Virus record (IMG/VR): IMGVR_UViG_3300028840_000646
Coordinates: 1-27,781 of that record
DNA: 27,781 bases
Direction: 5' to 3' (one strand)
Source: a virus
Below, piece by piece: positions 1 through 5,601 of this stretch. Position 1 is the first letter of the stretch; each line of letters starts with the position of its first letter. The position numbers and the translations under genes are program-made. The notes beneath the pieces are model-generated. The model did not search any database. It had not been told where the DNA came from and saw only the letters and a list, made by a program, of their open reading frames with translations.

Positions 1-2
1 AC

Positions 3-119
3 CGGATGCGGCTGCTCTGGCGGGACGTCTCCCCGAGCGTCTGGAAGAAGGGCGTGCTCGGTCTCGCCAGAGAGTACAGGCTGCAGAAGGTGCGGTGCTT
101 CAGACGGCTCACGTGGTGA
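3..119 (+). CDS. C-terminal end of an unidentified upstream ORF (partial)
   Basis: An open frame enters from the left edge and ends at a TGA at 117-119, giving about 38 residues that are very basic and rich in Arg, Leu and Trp. An in-frame ATG lies at 6-8, but no ribosome site can be seen because the window begins there. The codons are plausible for this genome and the strand matches all other genes. No family is recognisable from so short a piece. It could equally be chance open frame. Confidence 0.35.
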   Translation, partial: RMRLLWRDVSPSVWKKGVLGLAREYRLQKVRCFRRLTW

Positions 120-148
120 CCGGCTGACCCTGTGCCAAGCACTCCCCA

Positions 149-193
149 GAGGAGCGCCCCACAAGACGCCCACACGGGCGCGGGGCGCTCCTC
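149..193. repeat. Strong two-part GC hairpin
   Basis: Perfect 12-bp arms (149-160 GAGGAGCGCCCC and 182-193 GGGGCGCTCCTC) enclose a second perfect 5-bp stem (167-171 CGCCC with 176-180 GGGCG) and a 4-base ACAC loop. It begins about 30 nt after the stop of the partial upstream ORF. No T tract follows, so it is not a textbook intrinsic terminator. It may still end or stabilise the upstream transcript, or be a protein-binding site. Confidence 0.6.
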
Positions 194-402
194 CCCTCCT
201 ACCCTACCCGCCACCGGTCAAAGCGCCCCACAGGCGCCCCCTGTGCCCCCTACAGGCACCCCTACCCTGACCCCCTACCCCCAGAAAAGCCAAAAAGCCC
301 ATAAAGCGCTCCTACGGGCGTTCGAGGAGCCTACCCTACCCGATACACGTCCAAAGAATCAAAGACGCTCTACGGGGCTAAAAAGCACGTTCACGGACGT
401 CT

Positions 403-478
403 AAAACCCCCCTACAGACCCACATATGCGGATTTCACCCCAAAATCGCCCATAGAGGGGGTTGTATAGGGGGGTTTT
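403..478. repeat. Perfect 12-bp inverted repeat with a 52-base spacer
   Basis: AAAACCCCCCTA at 403-414 is the exact reverse complement of TAGGGGGGTTTT at 467-478. The right arm ends in TTTT, so an RNA hairpin formed here would have a G-run stem followed by U residues, somewhat like a bidirectional terminator but with a long loop. It could instead be a paired protein-binding site, for example for packaging or partition proteins. Confidence 0.5.
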
Positions 479-511
479 CCCTCGCGCGCAAGTCCTTATA
501 GGGCAAGCGGT

Positions 512-541
512 TGCCGGATTACCCCCGAGAGGGGTCCGGTA
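512..541 (+). promoter_or_regulatory. Bulged hairpin with GAGA tetraloop just upstream of the ParB-gene ribosome site
   Basis: TGCCGGA (512-518) pairs with TCCGGTA (535-541) with one G-U pair. After a 4-base one-sided bulge (TTAC, 519-522), CCCC (523-526) pairs with GGGG (531-534), closing a GAGA loop of the GNRA class. The Shine-Dalgarno AAGGAGG is at 549-555 and the ATG at 564, so the hairpin ends 7 bases before the ribosome site. Its form and place resemble phage translational operators or mRNA-stabilising 5' hairpins. That role is inference. Confidence 0.45.
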
Positions 542-563
542 GGTAGACAAGGAGGAGCGAGCG

Positions 564-1148
564 ATGGCCAAGCGAAGACTTGCAAAGCAGGGAGGGAAGA
601 AGCAGGAGTTGATCATGCGACTGGTCGACGACCTGAACCCTGCCGAGTACAACCCGAGGAAGATGACAGAGGACGACGAGCGATCGATCATCGAGAGCGT
701 GGAGAAGTTCGGATTCGTCGACCCGCTGATCGTGAACATGCACGAGGACCGGCGCAATGTGTTGGTGGGTGGACACCAGAGGCTGAAGGTAGCGAAGAAG
801 CTCGGCCATGAAGAGGTGCCCACCGTCGAGGTCTGTCTGCCCGAGGCTGAAGAGCGCGAGCTGAACATCCGCCTGAACAAGAACCAAGGAAGGTGGGACT
901 GGTCGATGTTGGAAGAGAACTTCGAGACAGACGAGCTGACCGACTGGGGCTTCAGTGAAGACGAGGTTGCGGACTTCGGCGTCGAGGACGGCAAGACAGA
1001 CCTGCGCGAGGTGGACACGGACAAGCCACCTACCATGGCGTGGGTCCTGATCGGCGTCCCGATCGGAAGGTGGGGAGACATCGCCGAGATGGCCGAGGCT
1101 GCTGCCGAGATCCCCGACTCGATTGTGGAGACGACGGCGAATGGTTAA
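564..1148 (+). CDS. ParB/Srx-type nuclease-domain protein upstream of terminase
   Basis: A 194-residue protein carrying a ParB N-terminal (ParB/sulfiredoxin-fold) domain at about residues 18-110. Visible signatures are the N-P-R-K segment at 30-33, the G-F-V-D-P-L-I-V strand at 50-57 and the G-G-H-Q-R nucleotide-binding motif at 69-73, followed by the usual Leu/Glu/Arg-rich helical stretch with N-K-N-Q-G. Such proteins are common in phage and prophage early-late junctions next to terminase and DNA methyltransferase genes, where a role in DNA binding, nicking or modification is assumed rather than proven. The ATG has an ideal AAGGAGG site 8 bases upstream. The stop overlaps the methyltransferase start (ATGGTTAA). 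A partition role is unlikely, as no ParA or helix-turn-helix ParB C-terminus is seen. Confidence 0.85.
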   Translation: MAKRRLAKQGGKKQELIMRLVDDLNPAEYNPRKMTEDDERSIIESVEKFGFVDPLIVNMHEDRRNVLVGGHQRLKVAKKLGHEEVPTVEVCLPEAEERELNIRLNKNQGRWDWSMLEENFETDELTDWGFSEDEVADFGVEDGKTDLREVDTDKPPTMAWVLIGVPIGRWGDIAEMAEAAAEIPDSIVETTANG

Positions 1149-1725
1149 GACCAAGCAGACAGACAATCACAACCCTGCAGCCAAGCTCGACCTGCGTCGC
1201 CACTTCCTGCAAAAGTACCATAGCGATGAACCTGCCCGTGTGCTCGACTGCTGCATGGGCAGTGGTCTTTTGTGGGGAGAGCTGAAGGCTGAGTTTGAGG
1301 TAGAGTCGTATCTAGGGCTTGACCTCAAGGCGAAGAAGGGCAGGCTCAAGATCGACAGCGCGCGCTACCTGCAGGCAGGCGGGTGGGACCATGACGTGAT
1401 CGACGTGGACACCTACGGCTCACCATGGAAGCACTGGTTTGCAATCCTCGAACAGGCGCAGCAGTCCGTGACCGTGTTCCTGACCATCGGCCTGATCCGC
1501 GTGAACGGTGGCGGCAACATGACAACGGTTGCGCAGGAAGCGCTTGGACTTGGCAAGCTCAAAGTCCCGAAGGCGATCATCGGAGCACTGCATCCTCACG
1601 CGACACGCGCGTGCATAGGCGCGCACGAGGGGATGGGGTGGCAGGTAGTGGAAGCACTGGAAGCATCGAACGACGGCACGGCACAGTACATAGGCATCAG
1701 GATGGAGCGGACCAGTGACGGCTAA
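1141..1725 (+). CDS. Putative SAM-dependent methyltransferase, Trm1-like motif
   Basis: A 194-residue protein with a class I SAM-binding motif I at residues 34-42 (V-L-D-C-C-M-G-S-G), an acidic end of the next strand (L-G-L-D-L, 58-62) and a D-V-D-T-Y-G-S-P catalytic-type motif at 88-95. The last motif closely resembles the D-x-D-P-[FY]-G-[ST]-P element of Trm1-type tRNA guanine-N2 methyltransferases. This is unlike the D/N-P-P-Y motif of ordinary phage DNA adenine methyltransferases. The ATG at 1141 overlaps the ParB-gene stop by 8 nt and is preferred to an in-frame GTG at 1123. The substrate is unknown: DNA, tRNA and a nucleotide are all possible. Being beside a ParB-domain gene and terminase favours a nucleic-acid target, but this is inference. 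Confidence 0.65.
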   Translation: MVKTKQTDNHNPAAKLDLRRHFLQKYHSDEPARVLDCCMGSGLLWGELKAEFEVESYLGLDLKAKKGRLKIDSARYLQAGGWDHDVIDVDTYGSPWKHWFAILEQAQQSVTVFLTIGLIRVNGGGNMTTVAQEALGLGKLKVPKAIIGALHPHATRACIGAHEGMGWQVVEALEASNDGTAQYIGIRMERTSDG

Positions 1726-2128
1726 GAAGACGACCAAGAAGAAGGTCACCAAGAAAGCGCCCGCGAAGAAGCGGGACATGAAGCTGAACCCAGAAGGGAA
1801 GGGCGGATGGCAGAAGGGCCAGAGCGGCAACCCCAAAGGCAGACCCCCAAAAGCGAAGTGCATCCCCGACCTGCTCAAGAAGATTGGCGAGGAGGAAGGC
1901 ACCCGAGACGGAGAGAGCACCAAGCTAGAGGTGGTCCTGCGTCGCGTGTACAGCTACGCGCTACAGGGAAAGCCGTGGGCGGTGCAGTTCATCGCAGACC
2001 GGACGGAAGGCAAGCCGAAGCAGAGCATGGAGACAGAGGTGAACTTCAGCGGCAAGATGACGGTCACCGATGCGATGGCTTTGGTCCTCGACCCAGAAGG
2101 CAAGGGAGCCGATGACAGCGACGAGTGA
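1715..2128 (+). CDS. Terminase small subunit-like protein (DUF5681 type)
   Basis: A 137-residue protein. A lysine/alanine-rich tail (about residues 3-20, repeated K-K) is followed by the G-Q-S-G-N-P-K-G-R-P signature around residues 35-44, typical of the DUF5681 family that precedes large terminases in many phages. The remainder is helical and charged. The presumed role is DNA recognition for packaging, with the basic tail contacting DNA nonspecifically. The start is a GTG at 1715 that overlaps the methyltransferase end by 11 nt. An internal ATG would give a form without the basic tail. The gene overlaps the large terminase start by 17 nt, consistent with coupled expression. The assignment rests on motif and position. 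Confidence 0.75.
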   Translation: MTAKKTTKKKVTKKAPAKKRDMKLNPEGKGGWQKGQSGNPKGRPPKAKCIPDLLKKIGEEEGTRDGESTKLEVVLRRVYSYALQGKPWAVQFIADRTEGKPKQSMETEVNFSGKMTVTDAMALVLDPEGKGADDSDE

Positions 2129-3491
2129 GATCCCCGCACATCTGGTGGACGCGGTACGCCGGTACAATCAGCACGCAAGGCTGAAGCCGGTCGACCACGT
2201 GCGCAGGATGTACGGCGTCAGCCCACACGAGAGGCAGGAGCAGATCACCGAGGCGCTCATGGACCCAGAGGTCCGGCAGATCTCGTGGCGCTCAGCCAAC
2301 GGTGTGGGCAAGACGTTCTGGACGGCGGTGCTCACTGCGCTGTATCTCGATGCGAACTGCCCGAGCTACGTCGTGCTGTCTGGTGCGTCGTGGACGGGCG
2401 TGCTGAAGACGATCATGCCGAGCCTGAGACGGCTCATCCGGCGCGCGCCTGTAGCACTGGGCGGCGACCCCATGGCAACGGAGTGGAGGCGTGGCGACCT
2501 GTGGGGAGCCTTCTGCGTCTCGCCCGATGTGCCTGAAGCGTTCGGCGGCTTCCGTACAGAACGCGGTGCCATGGTCATCGTCGACGAAGCGTCGAAGCTC
2601 AGCTATGAAGCGATGGAAGCGATTCAGGGCGTGTGCTCTGCAGAGGGCAGCAAGATCGTCCTGCTCGGAAACCCCCTCCGCCCAGAGGGCCCGTTCTACG
2701 ATACGTTCAACAGCAGCGAGTGGCTGAACTTCCACAGCTCAGCCTTCGACGTGTGCGACCTCGGCATCGCGGGCCTTGCGACCCGTGAGTGGATCGAAGG
2801 GATGAAGGCGGAGTACGGCGAGAACAGCGGCGTGTACAAGGCACGCGTGAAAGGCGACTTCCCAGAGGGCGGTGACGACGTGCTTGTCCCGCTCAACTGG
2901 TTGAAGAACCTACTGGTGCCCAAGGTAGCGCGGCCCAAGGGCAAGCGGATCATGGGCGTGGACGTCGCGCGCTTCGGCGATGACCGGACGGTGGTTGTGG
3001 TCCGAGACGATCGCTGTGTGCGCGGCATGTGGGCATACGACAAGAAGAGCACCATGGAGACGGTGGGCCTGATTCAGCACCACGCGAGCAACGAAGGCGT
3101 GGAGGCTGAGAGTATCTACATCGACGACACCGGTCTCGGTGGTGGCGTGACGGATAGACTGCACGAGCTTGAGATCGACGTGACCCCTGTGAACTTCGGG
3201 GAGACGGCGCTTGACCGTGAGAGGTTCTTTAACTGCAGGACCGAGATGTACTGGGCGATCAGAAACGCCATGCGACCAGACGCCAAAGAAAAGCTGCTCA
3301 TCCCGAAGCAGTACGCGGCTCTTGGCAAGGAGTGCACGTGGCCGAGATACACGATCCAGTCGGACCGGAAGATCAGACTTGAACCGAAGGACAAGATCAA
3401 AAAGCGAAGAGGTCGGAGTCCAGACCTTGCGGATGCCCTCGCATTAACGTACTATCACCAAGTGAATCAGTTCGGTATGGAGATGGCATGA
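2112..3491 (+). CDS. terL: Terminase large subunit (ATPase/nuclease)
   Basis: A 459-residue two-domain packaging motor. The N-terminal ATPase has a Walker A-like motif at 61-68 (S-A-N-G-V-G-K-T) and a Walker B at 154-159 ending in D-E. The C-terminal RNase H-like nuclease shows its acidic metal-binding set: D284 in M-G-V-D-V-A-R-F-G-D-D, D338/D339 in Y-I-D-D-T-G-L-G, and D438/D441 in S-P-D-L-A-D-A. It cuts concatemeric DNA and drives it into the prohead through the portal. The ATG at 2112 follows AAGGGAG and overlaps the small-subunit gene. An in-frame ATG at 2070 lies well inside that gene and is less likely. The stop overlaps the next gene by 4 nt (ATGA). All expected catalytic residues are present. 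Confidence 0.95.
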   Translation: MTATSEIPAHLVDAVRRYNQHARLKPVDHVRRMYGVSPHERQEQITEALMDPEVRQISWRSANGVGKTFWTAVLTALYLDANCPSYVVLSGASWTGVLKTIMPSLRRLIRRAPVALGGDPMATEWRRGDLWGAFCVSPDVPEAFGGFRTERGAMVIVDEASKLSYEAMEAIQGVCSAEGSKIVLLGNPLRPEGPFYDTFNSSEWLNFHSSAFDVCDLGIAGLATREWIEGMKAEYGENSGVYKARVKGDFPEGGDDVLVPLNWLKNLLVPKVARPKGKRIMGVDVARFGDDRTVVVVRDDRCVRGMWAYDKKSTMETVGLIQHHASNEGVEAESIYIDDTGLGGGVTDRLHELEIDVTPVNFGETALDRERFFNCRTEMYWAIRNAMRPDAKEKLLIPKQYAALGKECTWPRYTIQSDRKIRLEPKDKIKKRRGRSPDLADALALTYYHQVNQFGMEMA

Positions 3492-3688
3492 GCAAGGGTA
3501 GCAGAGACAGGACAGCAGACCACGAGAAGTATCGAAGCGAACACGAGAGGATCTTCGCCCCACGCACGTGCACGCACGCGGGGCGCGGGATCGTCTGCCT
3601 GAAGTGTGAAGGTCCGGTGCACATGAACCCCGAGACCTACGAGATCGTCTGTGATGCAGGTTGTCACGAGCCATGGAGGAGAACATGA
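3488..3688 (+). CDS. Small Cys-rich (zinc-ribbon-like) protein
   Basis: A 66-residue protein with possible metal ligands: C-T-H around residue 28, C-x2-C around 37-40, and C-x3-C-H near 55-60. This suggests a small zinc ribbon. It starts by a 4-nt overlap with the terminase stop and itself overlaps the next gene by ATGA, so it is part of a coupled chain. The basic, polar N-terminus (about 25 residues) has no recognisable motif. Function is unknown. Small zinc-finger proteins near phage terminases are often DNA-binding, but nothing here shows that directly. Confidence 0.7.
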   Translation: MSKGSRDRTADHEKYRSEHERIFAPRTCTHAGRGIVCLKCEGPVHMNPETYEIVCDAGCHEPWRRT

Positions 3689-4236
3689 TGAGTCCGTTCG
3701 ACGAAGGCATGGCCAGAGTGACAGGCGAGTTCGAGCAGATGGAACAGAGAGGCGTGCCGGAGCACGTCCTCGATTCACTGGCCCAGTGGGTTGAGGACGC
3801 ACTCCCGTGCTACCTCCGCCGAATGCAGAAGGGCGGGGGCAAGGTGGCGACCCTGATCAAGGACGACCGGCTTGTCCTCGCTCTGAAGCAGCGCGTGAAG
3901 CAGATGGGCTTCGCGCTGACCATGTTGGTCACGGCTGCGATCATGACAGGCTGCGCCACTCCCCCAGAAGAACCCCCAGTGACAGGCAGGGTCATCATGA
4001 CCGACGACTTCGGCATCGAGGTGTACGACCCGAAGGCGGGCAAGCGCGGTATGGTGCACCTCCTGAAAGGGATGGTTATCGAGACCAGAGAGGAAGGGGG
4101 CTTTGAGTATGTCGTACCCGTCAAAGAGCAACCGACGTCCATGCCGAAACTGCGGGCGTGGTCTCATGATACCAGTGGAGAAGATCAACTGCATGGACCG
4201 GTGGAGATGTCTAACCTGTGGTCACGAGGCAAATGA
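3685..4236 (+). CDS. Unknown protein with an internal lipoprotein-type signal sequence
   Basis: A 183-residue frame starting at ATG 3685 (GGAGGAGA ribosome site at 3676-3682, 4-nt overlap with the previous stop). The first 70 residues are charged and helical. At about residues 71-88 comes a basic n-region, a hydrophobic stretch and M-T-G-C, which is a lipobox. After it the sequence is Pro-rich (A-T-P-P-E-E-P-P) and then beta-like. A lipobox in mid-protein would not normally be processed, so a second product may start at GTG 3895 or ATG 3904, although neither has a strong ribosome site. Otherwise the segment is a membrane anchor. The last 43 codons overlap the next gene in another frame and may be poorly constrained. 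Function is unknown. Confidence 0.6.
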   Translation: MMSPFDEGMARVTGEFEQMEQRGVPEHVLDSLAQWVEDALPCYLRRMQKGGGKVATLIKDDRLVLALKQRVKQMGFALTMLVTAAIMTGCATPPEEPPVTGRVIMTDDFGIEVYDPKAGKRGMVHLLKGMVIETREEGGFEYVVPVKEQPTSMPKLRAWSHDTSGEDQLHGPVEMSNLWSRGK

Positions 4237-4285
4237 CCTGCCTCCGCAGTTGTGTGAACCGAAGCCCCCGAGGATCGAAAAATGA
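4109..4285 (+). CDS. Small zinc-ribbon protein
   Basis: A 58-residue protein with two C-x2-C knuckles (C-R-N-C near residue 12 and C-L-T-C-G-H near residue 36), the pattern of a compact zinc ribbon, and a Pro-rich C-terminus. The ATG at 4109 has GAGGAAGG about 11 bases upstream. The gene overlaps the end of the preceding gene by 128 nt in a different frame. Its stop overlaps the portal start (ATGA), which matches the coupling used by neighbouring genes and supports its reality. Function is unknown. An upstream in-frame TTG at 4103 is possible but less likely. Confidence 0.6.
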   Translation: MSYPSKSNRRPCRNCGRGLMIPVEKINCMDRWRCLTCGHEANDLPPQLCEPKPPRIEK

Positions 4286-5601
4286 TGAACTGGGTAAAGA
4301 GTTTGTTCGGTAGTAAAGAGAAGGGCCTGACCCAAGACGACGTGCTGCGTATCCTCGGCACTGGCAAAGAGGACGGACCATTCCCCGCTTTCTCTGACAA
4401 GACCAAGCTCGCGATGATCCAGAACAACAGTCTGGCGTACGCGTGCGTGAACAAGATCGCCACGAGCTACGCAGAGGCTCCGCTTGTGGTAGAGGCGTAC
4501 GACGCCACGAATGACCGGTGGGTGATCCAGAAGGACAGTCCGTACATGCAGCCCTTCGTGATGAACCCACATGTCAGCGAGAACGACTACAAGCAGTATA
4601 GTCAGCTGCACATCCAAGCGACCGGCAAGGCGTACCTGTGGAAGTGGCGCTCCGACGACAAGGTGGTCCGAGAGCTGTGGCCTGTTCCGCCGCACTGGGT
4701 GACCCCGAACCTTGTGGAGTCCCTCGGCCTAGCACCTGACAGCCCCCGCGTGATCGAGAGCTTCACGATCAAGACGGAGCAGGGCAAGGAGTGGACGGTG
4801 CCCGTGGACGACATGGTCTACACCAAGTTCCCGCACCCGATGAACCTGTGGGACGGACTCGCCCCGATGGAAGCGGCGATCCGCCACATCTACCTTGACC
4901 AGAAAGCGACCGAGTACAAGGCCGAGAGTGTGACCAGTCTGGCAACCCCCGGCATCGTGGTCAAAACACGTAAGGCGATGGGACCGTCTCAGAAGGCAGA
5001 CCTGCGTGCAGCGCTCCGGCGCAAGACAGGCACGGATCCGAGAGCCTCCGCGTTCCTGATCTCTGGTGACGAGGCGAGCATCGACTTCATCGACCCGCTG
5101 TCGAGCTTCGACTGGTCGACCTATGGAGACATCGACGAGAGCCGCGTGTGCGCCTGCTTTCAGGTGCCCCCGATCGTGGTCGGCCTGTGGGTTGGTCTCA
5201 AGAACTCGCCGTGGTCGAACACCGGTGAAGCCAAGAGGTGGTTCTACACGTCGACCCTTGCAGGTCTCTGGCAGAGCTTCGCAGACAGCTACACGTCGCA
5301 GCTCATACCCCCAGAGCTGCAGGGCCAGATCCGCTACTGCTTCGACACGACCGACATCAAGGAGCTGCAGGAGGACGAAGACCAGAGGGCAGAGCGTGCA
5401 GGCAAGCTGTTCGATCGCGGCGTGATCACGCGAGCCATGGCGAAGGAGATCATCGGCGAGGAATCAACCGACGACGACATGGTGTACAAGTACAATGCCA
5501 GTACGATGCTTGTGCCTGAAGGCGAGAGCGCCGAGATGGGCATGGGCGCGCTGACCGAGATCCCACTGGATGAACAGCTCCAGACAGAGGAGACCCTGTG
5601 A
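4282..5601 (+). CDS. Portal protein, HK97 family
   Basis: A 439-residue protein of the size and pattern of HK97-family portals. The N-terminus has the typical N-S-L-A-Y-A-C-V-N-K-I-A segment at about 50-60. There follow conserved blocks ending in V-x-x-D-D-M-V-Y-T-K-F (residues about 172-182), G-L-A-P-M-E-A-A, and a core with F-Q-V-P-P-I-V-V-G-L and N-T-G-E-A in the 290-320 range. The dodecameric portal forms the DNA channel at one capsid vertex and docks terminase. It sits directly after the terminase block and before the MuF gene, the usual order. The C-terminal tail is acidic and low-complexity. Start ATG-ATG is coupled to the zinc-ribbon gene; no ambiguity affects the core. Confidence 0.95.
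   Translation: MMNWVKSLFGSKEKGLTQDDVLRILGTGKEDGPFPAFSDKTKLAMIQNNSLAYACVNKIATSYAEAPLVVEAYDATNDRWVIQKDSPYMQPFVMNPHVSENDYKQYSQLHIQATGKAYLWKWRSDDKVVRELWPVPPHWVTPNLVESLGLAPDSPRVIESFTIKTEQGKEWTVPVDDMVYTKFPHPMNLWDGLAPMEAAIRHIYLDQKATEYKAESVTSLATPGIVVKTRKAMGPSQKADLRAALRRKTGTDPRASAFLISGDEASIDFIDPLSSFDWSTYGDIDESRVCACFQVPPIVVGLWVGLKNSPWSNTGEAKRWFYTSTLAGLWQSFADSYTSQLIPPELQGQIRYCFDTTDIKELQEDEDQRAERAGKLFDRGVITRAMAKEIIGEESTDDDMVYKYNASTMLVPEGESAEMGMGALTEIPLDEQLQTEETL

Larger units (their letters stand above)
120..563. other. Gene-free, C-rich, hairpin-dense leader region upstream of the packaging genes
   Basis: About 440 bases without a credible gene. The stretch is C-rich on the + strand and built from short recurring words. 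CCTACCCTACCCG occurs exactly twice (198-210 and 330-342), and variants of CCCCTAC recur. Several GC hairpins follow each other: 149-193, 223-237 (GCGCC/GGCGC), 243-259 (GTGCC/GGCAC), 308-330 (GCTCCT/AGGAGC), a wide inverted repeat 403-478, and 512-541. A GTG-initiated 90-codon frame (132-404) spans part of it, but it lacks a ribosome site and is low-complexity Pro/Thr. Since it lies just upstream of the terminase genes, the region could hold a packaging site, a replication origin or a late-operon leader. The sequence alone does not decide between these. Confidence 0.7.

Noticed and set aside
132-404. 90-codon + strand frame in the leader region
   Set aside because: Starts with GTG without a ribosome site, is low-complexity Pro/Thr/Ala from the C-rich repeats, and runs through several hairpins.
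481-545. Possible tRNA from the GC stems before the ParB gene
   Set aside because: Only a single bulged hairpin forms; no cloverleaf, anticodon arm or T-arm can be drawn.
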